This document shows, one piece after another, positions 11,971-24,313 of a stretch of DNA of 64,000 bases (position 1 is its first letter; every line of letters begins with the position of its first letter). The translations under genes were made by a program, and so were the position numbers. Under the pieces are notes generated by a model. That model saw nothing but the letters and a program-made list of their open reading frames with translations. It ran no database searches and had not been told where the DNA came from. Origin of the DNA: Sphagnum compactum (Eukaryota > Bryophyta > Sphagnopsida > Sphagnales); contig OZ234493.1 in assembly GCA_965153455.1 (NCBI GenBank), positions 35,578,213 to 35,642,212 on the forward strand, in the 5' to 3' direction.

Positions 11971-13380
11971 GGCACTTTTGCTTCAGAGGTGCTTGCTGAC
12001 CTCCAGTGAAAGGTAGAATAATCCTCTCCTTGTGTTTACCTTGACTATGTTTTTACCCCATTAGGATTTGTCATTTGGTGGGTTTTGCTTGAACCATCAA
12101 ACAAAAGAATCAAATGCATACTCACATTTCGGCATATTTGTTAGTATGTTTTTTTTATGAAACTAATGAACTTGCAACTTCAAAATTTAAACCTAAAATC
12201 TGGAGGAACTAATGGCTTTATATCTTGAAATTTGGTGTTTTTGTTCAATGGCAATACTTCAAGCAGTCAAAATGTTTCTCCAGCTGTCCAAGGATACAAG
12301 AAAAATCAGCACTTTGGTTACTCTGTATGGCATCAATAGCAGGGCATGGCATAACCTTACTTTCCTCCTGTGCAGGAGTTGTGCAATGCAATGCCAATGA
12401 GCTCGATCTTGCCATTCCCAGTGATTGCACAATGATTTTCTTTATAGGGTGGAAGGGGCGCGTCATACTTATTTCAGTCTTGGATGATGCTGGTGGGTTT
12501 GACATCTGGGCAAGTTTGAGCTCTGCAAGTTTGGGCTTGAAAGAAACAGTCAGTCACCAGCAGAAGCAAATTACCTGATATGGTATTCTTGTGAAGATGG
12601 GGGAGTTTGAGAGGAGGAACTCATCTTCACTTGGTCATTGTTGGGTTCATGCAGTAGTGGACAATTTATTCAGAGATTACCCTTGGTTTCTCTTGAATGT
12701 CAAGTACATTATACCAAATGTATTTGTGGTGCACCATGGTCGATCTGAAGAGCATCTGCCCTGTGCCCTTGCTCAGCCAACTAACAGACCATTGTTGACA
12801 GCAGTTGAATGTGTGTCTTAAAGGGACCACCAGATTGCAAGCTTGACTTCTTGTTGAGAGGTTGGATTCAGTTTTCATTGTTGTTTGCAATTTTACCTTA
12901 AATGTTTTGCTGGATGATAATCAAGGCCTTTGAGCAATGCAATAGTGTTGAGTGGGTGGAATGGTTTGTGAATGATGAGCAACCGATCCTTGTTGGAAAA
13001 GCATTGTTACCCTTCCACCTTCTTACCTATCAACACTTTAAGTAGGTGCCTACCAAACCCGACCTACATGCTACACCTATCTACATGGGTTGCCAGTCCA
13101 ATAGACCCAATAGACCCCGAATGGTCGACAATGAGGAGGAAAGAATAAAATGAAAGTATTGCATGGAGCTTGGTCTTGTTCACTCAAACAAATAAATAAG
13201 GGGACGATTAAAGTATTTGACACCTTATGTAGAAGTATTGCAAGTTTTGCTCACAGAGTGTTTTCCCATGAGGGTATTGCAAACCAAGTGGATAATCAAT
13301 CGATATGAAGCTTCAGTTCAATTTAGGCACATTTAATGTATGTTGTACTCAAGTTCATAAAACAACATACTCAATGAACG
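11971..13380. other. SPP 3' flank and spacer, no recognised gene
   Basis: This stretch holds the 3' flank of the SPP copy and then spacer. Open frames at 12225-12578 and 12591-12821 have no recognised domain, and I do not call them genes. Confidence 0.4.
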
Positions 13381-13680
13381 TATAATACCCCATTTTGGGT
13401 AACCTTTAAATAGGTTGGGTTCCATATCATATCTTTTGAAACTTGAAGAGGTATTGTGTAGCCTTAACAAAACTTAGAAAGAACGCAATACTTTCATTGG
13501 GTTACACTGTAACATCATGGGTTAAATTATTTTGGTTCAGGCTATTAGAGGGGTATTATTCATGCCCAAAAGGACTCACTAAACATGCAATACCCCTCTT
13601 AGAGTATCTCAAAAATACATTGGGCTCCATAACATTTCTTTGACACGTGGAAAGGTATTGCGTAGCCCTATCAAAACCAA
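13381..13680. repeat. Two-copy tandem repeat, period about 205 bp
   Basis: TTGGGTTCCATATCATATC...GTATTGTGTAGCC at 13415-13474 recurs as TTGGGCTCCATAACATTTC...GTATTGCGTAGCC at 13620-13679, and the sequence before each (AATACCCC...) is also alike. The copies have diverged by many substitutions. Confidence 0.6.
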
Positions 13681-14650
13681 CAAAAAAATTCAATTGTTTT
13701 CGATTGGTGGATGAACCTCATTTGTTGATTGATAATGACATTATCCAAAAATTCAATTACAATTTCAACTAGGTTGCAATTATGTAAGTTGAACATCTAG
13801 CCAATGGTTTGGTGACATGTAGCACATTCACAATGTTGACACTTGGCACATTCATAAATTTTAGGTTCAACAAAAAATTAGATGACATGTGGTATGCTCA
13901 CAAAGTTTAGGGTCAACGAATAATTAAATGACATGTGACACATCCACATCCATAGTCTAGGCCATGAGTGCTTGACCATTTGCCACCTAGCCTAAACATA
14001 GGTTAATTTTAGGCCTATGAACCTAGGCTAAACATAAATATAAGTCATTTAACATAGGCTTAAATTAGGGCTAAATTTAGGCACCTATGTTAGGCCTAGT
14101 CGTAAGCCACATGGCACTTAACAAATGAAATCCTATTTGATTTGGTTTAGCCTTTAATGTTAAACTTTTTTGATTAGCTCATCCCAGATGGCTATTATAT
14201 TTTCATGATTATTGTGTTTTTCCAATAATCTTGGTGCACTCCTTTATATAGTTTGGTAAATTGGAATGGAACCCATACAATATGAAATAAACATTTTAGT
14301 TGTAACAATAGTTGTTTGTATAATTGAGTAATATTACAAGTGCACACTAGTTTGTAATTTGGTTACAACTATATTACAACTATTATTATTCATATTGTTA
14401 TTTAAATTGTTATAACTATTATGAACTAATATAATAAATATGAAATAAGAGAAAATATAGATTTTTTGGGGTAAGTATAATAATGTTAAAATAATAATAA
14501 TTTTTGCAAATACATAATAGTTTATTAAATGTGCTTACTAACTATTTTGATCATTTCTAATAATTCAATAATAATAATAATAGTAAATTAAAATGGTTAA
14601 TCAATTAAAATCTTAAAAAATTATTGGAACTAATAGCCAACATTATAATA
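13681..14650. other. AT-rich spacer with short repeats
   Basis: GACATGTGGTATGCTCACA-type units recur at about 13810-13960. A run of palindrome-rich TAGGCTAAA / TTTAGGCC words lies at 13980-14100. No gene is seen. Confidence 0.4.
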
Positions 14651-14654
14651 AAAG

Positions 14655-15530
14655 TTAGAATTCCAAGAATATACTAATTATGTATTATTATTTGATATGT
14701 TGTAAACAAAAATTGAATCTACATATCAATAATAAATTACACGTATATTGAACATATACATTACTAAGTTGATTTACAATTTAGAATTTCATTAAATTTT
14801 ACTTTCAAATTAAAGTGTAATATTTATATGCACAAAAAAACTCATCATACACAACCATTCATTTATACAAACAACATTTACATGTACCTTAATAATTAAA
14901 GAAATTTTATTGTAATTTAAAAAATACATTAAAACATCATATGTATAAAAATGAATAAAAATATCAAAGTTCCACAAAAATATTAATTATGCATCATTAT
15001 TTGATTTGTTGTAAACTAACATTTGATTTACATATAAATACTAAATTAAATATATTGAACATAAATTATTTTAAAAATATATTTCAGAATTTCTTTAAAT
15101 TTTATTTGGAAAATAAACTTTTGATATTTATATGCGCAAAAAGAAATTTTCATCACACATAATTATTCATTTGTACACAAATAGAATGTACATGCAGTTT
15201 AATGTAATTTTATTATTTTTTTAAAAGATAAGATATCTGTGTATATATATGAATAAACATTAGAATTCCACAGAATCATTAATTATGTATCATTACTTGA
15301 TATGTTGTAAATTAAAATTTAATCTATATAAAAATAATAAATTATATGTATTGAACATACACATTATTACAAACTTATATTTCAAAATTCATTGAATTTT
15401 ATTTTTAAATTAAAATTTACTATTTATATGCACATAAAAAACCATTCATTTATACAAATAAAATTTACATGTAATTTAATGTTATCATAATTTAAAATAA
15501 ATATCAAAATATTGTATGTATAAAATTGAA
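14655..15530. repeat. Three-copy AT-rich satellite, period about 295-310 bp
   Basis: Units start near 14655, 14968 and 15262. Each runs through GAATTCCA-like sequence, TAATTATGTATCATTA, TTGATATGTTGTAAA, TATTGAACATA, TATTTATATGCACA, CATTCATTTATACAAA and TTTACATGTA in the same order. Copies differ by many substitutions and small indels. The array ends near 15530. Confidence 0.75.
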
Positions 15531-17924
15531 GTCGCCTATTAATTGTTTAACCTAGTTGAGAAAGATAGCCGCAACAAAGTTGCAAACAATATTGCATTTT
15601 ATCCATCCTTTAAGACATTTTATCATCCATATATGTGTTTTAATGATGTCACCAGAATGGTTGAACACTAGTCAAGGTTTTTGACTATGTGGCAACTATA
15701 GAAGCTTAGATGCCAAAAATATTCAAAAAATGGCCCTTTAGTTGAAACATGTTTTACATTGTTTACTAACATAGTTGACCATTCAACTTGGAGACATTTG
15801 ATACTAAGAGTATTCAACAAATGACCACACAGTTGAAAAATGTTTTCAACTATATATCAATATAGTAAATGAATCGACTTAATTGATAATTGCCATAAAT
15901 TTAATTACAAATTTAAAAATCCCAATTGTAACATAGTTGCAAATGACGCATAGTTGAAAACTTTTTGGTAAAATAGAAAAGGTTTCCACTAATGCAAATA
16001 TTAAAGATTTATGTCCGATTACAACTCCCAAAATGTTTTTCATTTAGGAATGTTAGGGTTCATTTCCTTGTACCCTCCCACACTTATGAAAGTGTATTTG
16101 AATATGGGGACACTTTCCCCATTCACATTCTTTTTCATGCCCTAACCTTGGTCACAAAGCCCAATGTTAAGGTTGTGACAAAGTTGTGGTTATAAGCACT
16201 AGTAGTAAGCATTTAGGTTGAGAAGGATGTTTGAATGCAATCATGTTGGATAAAACAACTTGTTATTCATGCTACCACTCCTAATAATTTATGTTCCATT
16301 TTATATTTTCATGGGCTTGAATGATTACAAGCAAGGTAACCATCTTTATATTTTTAAAAACAAATTCCACAAGGGTGTTGACCAATGTCAAAAGAAAGTG
16401 ATAATTTTTTTTTCCTTTGTTGGGTTCTATTGTGTTGGTAAATCAATGTGCTTGTGTATCTGACAATGTGTGTTCAATTTTGTGATGGGGGGTGCTATGA
16501 AAATCAATTTGTCAATGATGGCAAGCACTAAGGTATAGTTGTGCATTGAAATCTAATCATAGGTTGTTGTAAGTTGTTTTCAATAAATAATCCATTAAGT
16601 AGAAAATCATTGTGTTATTTTTTGGCTAATTTGTTTTGTGAGATTTTTGTTTTTATTAGGATGATCTTATGAGATATAGGTATAAAAAATCACATTTACA
16701 AGATCAAATGTGGAGGAGTTGGAAAAACTTATGGCTAAATTTTCTAAGCTTGTCAAAAAGGTAGGTTCAAGCTTTTGGGAAGGTCTTTTATGGTTACACA
16801 TTTGATGGGTATTGTAGACTACGGATTGGTGAAAGAAAATCCACATGCATGATGATAACTTCTTGTTGCAATGGAATAAGATGGCAATGGTAGTGTAGGT
16901 TTCTTTTGAACTTGGAGGAAACATATCTTGTGTTATTTTTTGTGATGCCAATCTAAAATTGGTAGTGAAAGAATAATAAGTTAGTTTGCATGCCACATCC
17001 TATTGAATACTTTTGGATAGTTGCACATAAAGGTGGACCAAAAATATCATGTAGGAACCCATCTTTGTATAGTTTTTAGTGTTGTTGAAACCTTCACTAT
17101 GAATATGTCTACCAAAAATCAAAATTTTGCAAAAACAATCTCTTGCCATCCATTCATAATTTATTAGAATTTTTGTTGAAGGAATAAATTGCTATGAAAT
17201 TAAAAAATGAACATAAGATGTTTTTAATATTATCTTCGTATAGAAATCTATAGTCCTTTTTAACTTATTTCCCTACCAATTGAAGGTAAGATTCATTCCA
17301 ATAGTCAAAGGTATATGAAATCTTGCCTTGTGACATCCAAAAATGAACAATGTAATGTGTAATTGCCCTTTGGTCAATTTTGTTTAATGACTCATAATGT
17401 GTTGATCGAAATGGAAAATTTTGTCACATTTTCTTTAGTTCTAGATCAAGGTGATGGGTTTTGTGCAAGTAAAATTGGTTTGGTTGGTATATGCCTTTTG
17501 TATTTTGTCATGGATATGGATCTTTGGTTGATGGGTGTAATCAATAGGAAACTATTGTAACACATGCCAAACCTATTGCATCAGTAATGTACAATCATAT
17601 CCAAAATGATAAACACAAGGATCAAATTTCCTTCTCTTGTGTCATTTGGTTTTGCGGTAGTGTGGAGGTCAAGTTAGCCTTACTTGATTGAACCATGAAT
17701 TATATTGTTTTTAACTAAAAGAGAGTGTATTTACATGCCTATTATGTTCCAATTGTGATGTTAGGTTGGAAAACATAGGCATTTATGATAAGTTTGCCAA
17801 CACCTTTCCTATAATGAAGTTTCATAAATTGAAGTGCAAATTGTCAATGTAAGAGTCTAATTTGTAGAATTAAACAATAAAATTGTGAAAAAATCACTTT
17901 TAACACTTATATTACAAATTGTTA
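15531..17924. other. AT-rich spacer, no gene seen
   Basis: Only short or meaningless open frames (for example 15992-16195 and 16667-16996 minus). No recognised protein or repeat unit. Confidence 0.4.
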
Positions 17925-18078
17925 CACTATTACTAAGTGTGGGTGTAGTTCACTAGTTCTTGTTTAATGGATTAGTTAATTCATTGTATCCCCAATAAAT
18001 CCCATTCACTAGGATTAGTGAATTCACTCAAAATTTAATGAAATCACTTGGCATATAGGGATACATTTTGTTGTAATG
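17925..18078. mobile_element. CACTA-like MITE, 154 bp, 3-bp TSD (TTA)
   Basis: The ends are CACTATTACTAAGTGTGGGTG on the left and ATTTTGTTGTAATG on the right, which reads CATTACAACAAAAT inward. A TTA duplication lies on each side (17922-17924 and 18079-18081). The interior shares AGTTCACTAGT and AGTGAATTCACTCAAAATT with the copy at 61931-62083. CACT(A)-type ends with a 3-bp target duplication are the hallmark of the CACTA (En/Spm) superfamily. It is non-coding, so it would have needed a transposase from elsewhere. Confidence 0.65.
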
Positions 18079-19940
18079 TTAGTACCATTGCCCACAAAGA
18101 AAACACATTTATTAATTTTTTAAAATGAAGATCTAAACACTCTAAGAATGGATGTATTTTGAATTATTTTCATCATTGCAGTAATATTTCATTCATCTTG
18201 TCTATTTTATTTTATTTGAAATTATGAAATCAAGTTCTGAACTTTTTTATTTGGGAAAGGTACATGGTATTCACAACCAAAAAAGATTAAATAATACATG
18301 AAAAACCAAAATATTTTATTTTAGATGGAAAATTAGATATGTGCATTATATTGAAAAATAAATAATGAGGTAAGAAATAAAGTTGGCCGATTTTTATTTA
18401 TTTAATAACCATCATGTAGGTTTTTAAAATAAAATAAAATTAGACCACACATGATACAAAAAACAATTTTGGTTGCTGGGTAGGTTATCAAAACAAGTTG
18501 GGTAACAATCATTGGTTACACATAAAGGTATGTTATCAAATAAATGGTTGATAATCACATGTTATTTTTTTGTTATTAATCGAATATAAGAGTTTTTAAA
18601 AACTGTTTAAAAAATTTATATTAATGTTCAAAGATTGATAACCCACATAGATGATAAGTGGGTCATTTCAGTAAGTTATTAAAAATTTGAAAATTCAATA
18701 GGTAATTATCAATTGAATTGATTATTTAAAGAATCAAGAATTGGTTAGTAGGCTATTAATAATTGATTTAATAACCTGTTTGATAATTAATTATTCAAAT
18801 CTCAATAACCACCCAACATTAATAAGAACAATACCATCTTTCCATATTAGACATAACTAATGCAAAACAAAATAATCAATATGTACGAATTCAAGAACCT
18901 TCATATGGGCAATGAATTAGAAGGACAAACCATATGCATGATGATAAAAATTGGAAACATGATTTCTATCCTAGATCCATGTATTGAACAAAATTAACGG
19001 CTAAAACAATTTACATGAAGTCATGTCCAAAATTTTAATGTTACTAGCAATTTTTTAAATTCTTAAGTACCACATCATCATTTATAAGAAAAAATTGAAT
19101 AACACTAATCAATCATATGTAACCATACATTATGAATAATTTCAACAATGTTTTTACTTGAGTTATAATATTTCAATTAAAGACATTTTGGGTTTGAAGC
19201 TCAAACTTGAATCCTTATAAAACTAATTCATTCTCAATAATGGGCTTATGTCAAGTTGTTGGAATAGAACACACCTTTAATGTTTTAAGAAACTTTAATT
19301 AACATGTGAAACATTATATTAATCATTTTAATTAAAAAAATTGTGATCTAAAGGAAAATTTTGTTTTAAGACAGAATGCATCCCTTTAAAATTTTAATTG
19401 TTGTATAGGTATAAGAAAATAACATCACACATCTTTATAGGCTATGAAAATTACTATATTAATAACTTTTAAAATAAGCTATTGAGAATAATTATTTATG
19501 AAATAGTTGTCGTCATTTTTTGTTTCATTTTTGAACAATGCATTATCGTAATTCCTTGCATCCTTTTTGAACTTGTGAAGCTGTCATTCAAAACTTTCTT
19601 CATTTTCATCTTTGTTTCACGGTTTTATATTGTGTTACATAATTTCATGCAACAACTGACCTTTGATTAAACCCATAGTTGTCATATCAAGTAGTTGAGA
19701 AGATTATAATAGTTATACGAAAATAATTGCAAACTTTCAATAAGATTTTAAACTTAAATTTTCGAGTGATGATGGTACATTGGATCTAGTTTAGGGGGAG
19801 CAAAATTAAGTTCCATTAGTAGTTATGTTTTTGGATAAAATTTTGAGGAGATGATTTTATGCCAAAATCATATCCTATTTTCCTTTTTCATATCATCACA
19901 TTTCAATTGTCCCATATGGAAATTGAATGGATTTGTCTTC
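18079..19940. other. AT-rich spacer
   Basis: Scattered GGTTATCAA / AATAACC words at 18470-18800 resemble the motif family of the large array at 32.1-33.3 kb. No gene is seen. Confidence 0.35.
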
Positions 19941-19949
19941 CCAAGTGAC

Positions 19950-20440
19950 ATCAACACATATTTGAATTCAATTTAGGTCACATCACATTGAATAAGAAGT
20001 TAATTTTATTAATTTTTTTTTTGGAGATTGATATGGTTTCATGAATTTATTGGTGTAATCAATAAATTAAAAAAATGCATTCATTAGGTGAAGATTGAAT
20101 TCCATTTTATCAGATTGATGGAAGTGGAAATAATTTCATGGAAACTTTATATGATTATGGATTTTTGTTTTGACATTGGAGGATTCAAACACCAACACCT
20201 ATTTGAATTTAATTTAAGTCACATGATATTGAATAAAATGTTCATCCTTTTAAGACGTTTTTTTTGAGATTGACATGGTTTCTCAAGTTTTTTTTTTCTG
20301 CAATCAACCATAATTTTTAAAAATATTTTCAATAGGTGAAGATCAAATTTGATGTTATAGAATTAATTGAAGTGGAAATGATTTCATGGAAAAGATCTAC
20401 ATGATCATGAAATTTTGTTTTGATATTATAAGATTCAAAG
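19950..20440. repeat. Two-copy tandem repeat, period about 241 bp
   Basis: AACACATATTTGAATTCAAT at 19953 recurs as AACACCTATTTGAATTTAAT at 20194. The following landmarks (ACATTGAATAA, GAGATTGA-ATGGTTT, AATAGGTGAAGAT, GAAGTGGAAAT, ATTTTTGTTTTGA) appear in the same order in both copies. Confidence 0.75.
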
Positions 20441-22050
20441 AACAAATGAGAATATATTATATTTTGACCTTATGTGAGTTTGATCATCATTGGTAATGTA
20501 GAGTCCAAGTATTCATTAATGTGATGATCAACATGAATTAAAAAAATGTTTGAATATTATTAACATGGGTTTCAATCAACCCCTTTTCATCCAATTTTGA
20601 ATTATAAATACAACTCCTATCATGATGCATTAACGACTTCATCTCAAATTTTGCTTAAATACTATCTAATAGATCCATTCCAATGCAATTTGCATTTGCA
20701 TCATGATCAAAAACACAATCTTCAATAGTCGTGATGTTGCCACATGAACTACTTTAGGTTCATTTTCATATATAACTGCAATGTCAAAATGAAAACATTA
20801 ACAACATTCTTTTCATTTATTCACCATGAATGCAACATGAAATTCCCATAAAATTATCCCCCATATATCACTATCTTGCAAAACAAATTCCACGTTGATT
20901 TGGCATTTGTGAAAATTATGGCCATTGAGTTCTCAATCCAAATATTAAAAATGATCTGATCACCAAATAGACATTCAATTGTTCAATTCATTCAAACCCC
21001 CCAAGTTTTCATGTTAACCTTGCATATCGGGCAATCAATTTCTAGAACATGTTGAAATGCTTAAACACTAACCTCCGTAAATATGAAAACATCTAAACGA
21101 TATCATGTATGTTTGATTTATAAACGATATTCCCCAACACAACAAACATATCAATAACCTCAAATTGGATGGTGTTGATTAAGTAAACTTGATGGTCTAA
21201 GGAGTATACAAAAGATGGAATAATAATGTGGTGCATTTCCACTTCTTTGTGCCAAGTTCTACTACTTGGCATGTCACTAGATTATAATATTTATCGAAGT
21301 TTTTGCAATATTCAATTCACTTTCAGACAAGCAAGGTTTAACCCCTAAACGCTTAACAAGCCGAAAATGGTGTTTTTTGAGAACTTTAAATTGATGCATC
21401 AAGTATAAATTTATTTCATGAAAAAAAATAAAATTCTTTTGGGCCATGTGGAGTGTGGTCATAAGCTCCAAATGGCATGCTAACAGGGGAAGTCATATCA
21501 ATTTAGGGTGAAGGGGGGATAAAAATAAGACATGTAGTGACTAGTGACCTCGAAGGGAGCTGGAGAGTGGAGGGGGGGGGGGAGGGGGTCTGCCCAAAGT
21601 CACCGGGGAGGCAATTCAGATGATGGGTGGCAATGAAATTTGGGAGGCAACATGTGGGCAGAACTTATTATGGCTAATCCACCTACAATTGGCTGATTTT
21701 CCTGTGTCGGGCACAGATCTCAAATCACGGAAGGGCTTGTACTCAGGTCCTTCTCCTATACCAAATGCATCAATCAATTAGGAATGATTAAAAAAATCCT
21801 AGAGTGAATGGTACAGCAAGTTGTTGACCTCTGTCTAATGAGTGCCAGGCATTCAGAGGTTAAATGCCACACATGTTTCTACTACACCTAGCCTTCCTTC
21901 ACTCTAGTGAAGATGATGTTGCGTAAGGGTTTGGCAAGAACTAATAAGTAAAGACTTGCAAAATTGACAACCTTGCAGAGATTACTATACAAATTGAACC
22001 AGCAGCACCCACCAGCTCATTATGACTCTGAACCACAACTGAGTTATCAA
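20441..22050. other. Spacer, no gene seen
   Basis: A G-rich patch (a long G run near 21570-21590) is followed by a less AT-rich segment at 21600-22050 without an open frame of note. Confidence 0.4.
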
Positions 22051-22210
22051 CCTTCACCCTAAACCCAAACCCTAAACCCTAAACCCACCTTGGTAACCTA
22101 TCTTGTAAACCCTCCAACTTCCCCCCCTTCTCCCATCCAACCTTCCACCTTGGTAACCTATCTTGTAAACCCTAAACCCTAAACCCTAAACCCTCCAACT
22201 TCCCCCCTTC
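22045..22210. repeat. Interstitial telomere-type repeats (CCCTAAA) inside a duplicated block
   Basis: Runs of the plant telomere heptamer lie at about 22056-22090 and 22166-22195. Both are embedded in a duplicated block containing CACCTTGGTAACCTATCTTG and CCAACTTCCCCCC. The second block has a longer heptamer run. A shorter run of the same heptamer (one variant unit) lies in intron 2 of the second protease gene near 48750-48775. Confidence 0.85.
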
Positions 22211-22464
22211 TTCGATCCCGCAACTACTCATCTAATAAGTGGGTGAGAGTATCACACGGTAAATTAGTAGGTAGAGAATGTATGTGGTGTTGATATGTAC
22301 AGCTAGGTAAGAAGGGAAGGCACTTGGGCGGCTAGCTACTTGGTAGGTAGCTAGCATGTATGGGGTTAGCAAATAGGCGAACCTCCCTAGGTAGCTAGGG
22401 AACAAGAATACAATGAAAAAGTGTTTTTCTCATCCACACACCATCCATCCTACATGGTGCTCAG

Positions 22465-23001
22465 GTGAGTGAGTGAGTGAGTGAGTGCTGGTTCATTCTT
22501 GGCCCTCTTGTTTGTGTGTGTGTGTGTGTGTGTGTGGGAGCCAGAGCAGTTGAGAAAGGAGCCAGAGAGGTGGGCAAAAATTCAGCTGGACAATGGATTT
22601 TTGAGGATTTTTTTAATTTTTAATTAATTAATTAATTAATTAATTTTGACCTTAAATCACCATATTTAGACAAAAGGTCCACCAGGTCACAAAAATATAG
22701 CAGGATTTATATTTTTTTATTTTTTTCTATTTTCCTCTCTGAGGATGATCATGGGTGTGGGTACATCACACAATTGTATAAATAAATAAAATAAATAAAT
22801 AAATAAATATTTAAAAAGAGAAGAAAAAAACCCTGATTCCAAGTGTATTCTCCTTCTCAAGAGTCTCTATTTTCCTTCATGAAATTTTTATTCTTTGAAA
22901 AAAGTTTTTTTGTTAATTTCAAAAATTCAGCATTTGTACAAATGATATAATTAATGTTGAAGCTGCCAAGGTACTAATGTAAACAAAGTTTAGGGTTTAG
23001 G

Positions 23002-23037
<36 letters not shown>

Positions 23038-23040
23038 CAT
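22465..23040. repeat. Microsatellite cluster
   Basis: Within about 575 bp there are (GAGT)n at 22465-22487, (GT)n at 22511-22536, (TTAA)n at 22621-22645, (AATA)n at 22779-22808 and (CT)n at 23003-23037. The tracts have five different motifs. No gene is present. Confidence 0.9.
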
Positions 23041-23070
23041 CATGCAATGCAGTCAGTGTTTTTTTCTTTG

Positions 23071-24313
23071 AATTTGTGATGCAGCTCAAGTGGTGATCAT
23101 CCATAAGAGGATTTAGCCAGATCTGGCTATAAAACAAAATGTGAAAAAAAGAAAATTTATGCATCCTTCTACATTTCTGGCTACCTAGTGGAATTTCATA
23201 TAGAATGAGAAGAAATTTTGATTTAATTTATTAAAATTTGGTAGCAAGGAAACCCAAGAAACCACTTTTTTTTTCTTTTTTTCTTTTTTCTGCAGTTTGA
23301 TTTTTAAAATTTCTGGCCAACTGGCCAAAATTCACCATGCATTAAATGTTTTATAAATAAATAAATAAATAATAATAAACATGCAACTCTTGACAATTTG
23401 TGATCTCTTGATAATTCAGGACTTGCCATGATGAGTCCACAAACTTACATTGAACCCAAATCACAATTCCCGAAGGCGTGGTGTCTTGTAGATATGTGAG
23501 GATGATTTTTTTTTTAAAGCATTAAAATTAAAAAATTTAATAAATTTTGTAATATAAAAACTATGGCAAGTTTTTTTTTTTCAAAGAAATAGAAAAAAAA
23601 GTCAAATTTACACTAGAATTTGATTTTCCCAAAAATTCCAAAATTTTTGGTTAAAAACATTGACAAAATTTGTTGGAAAAAAAGAAGACAATTTAATTAT
23701 GAAACTGAAAAAAAACCATACACTAGCGCTACACCCTCATCAAATTTTCGAGCAAAAAAACCATCCGTCATAAAGGCCCTAGTTGGGGGCGCGCCAAACA
23801 TAAAGGGCCTACTATGAGGATGTATTTGAGTATATAGCCCCACATTTTGGGAATGTCCCACTCCCATGGGCTTTTATCATCCATCATAAAGCCCAAAAAC
23901 GAATGTCATCATGAACTTAATCATATGTACATCCAAAAGCTTAGGAAGGGAGGGTTCCTAGTTCTTACACCTATTCCATAAGAGTGGGAGACATCTTATA
24001 CATACCCTAAACCGTATTTTCAACGAATGCATATTCATGGAGATAAGGAAGTGTTTTTTTGGCAATGTTTTTTGCATTTTTATGACTTGAAAAATATGAT
24101 CTCCACACATACAATGAATTTTTGTGAAAAAAACCATAATTCTTGGTCTTTATTATTATTTTTTTAATTACCAAATTTCTACAACATGTTCTAACATGTA
24201 ACAAAAATAGAAAATGATACTTATATTTTTTAATGTTCATATATTTGGTTTCTAGCCAAATTTGGCTAAATCTTCTTGTGGATGATGATCATTCATTTGG
24301 CTACATCATAACA
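23071..24313. mobile_element. About 1.24-kb non-coding element bounded by inverted ~60-bp modules
   Basis: The left arm (23071-23130) contains TTGTGATGCAGCTCAAGTGG, then GATCATCCATAAGAGG, then AGCCAGATCTGGCT. The right arm (24253-24313) carries the same order on the other strand, ending innermost with AGCCAAATTTGGCT. Related modules occur at 38401, 46287 and 46833. The interior is AT-rich with no transposase. It is probably a non-autonomous TIR element, but no target-site duplication was established and the true ends may lie further out. Confidence 0.4.

Noticed and set aside
12225-12821. Two plus-strand frames downstream of the SPP copy
   Set aside because: No domain; they overlap minus-strand frames of similar size and look like spacer.
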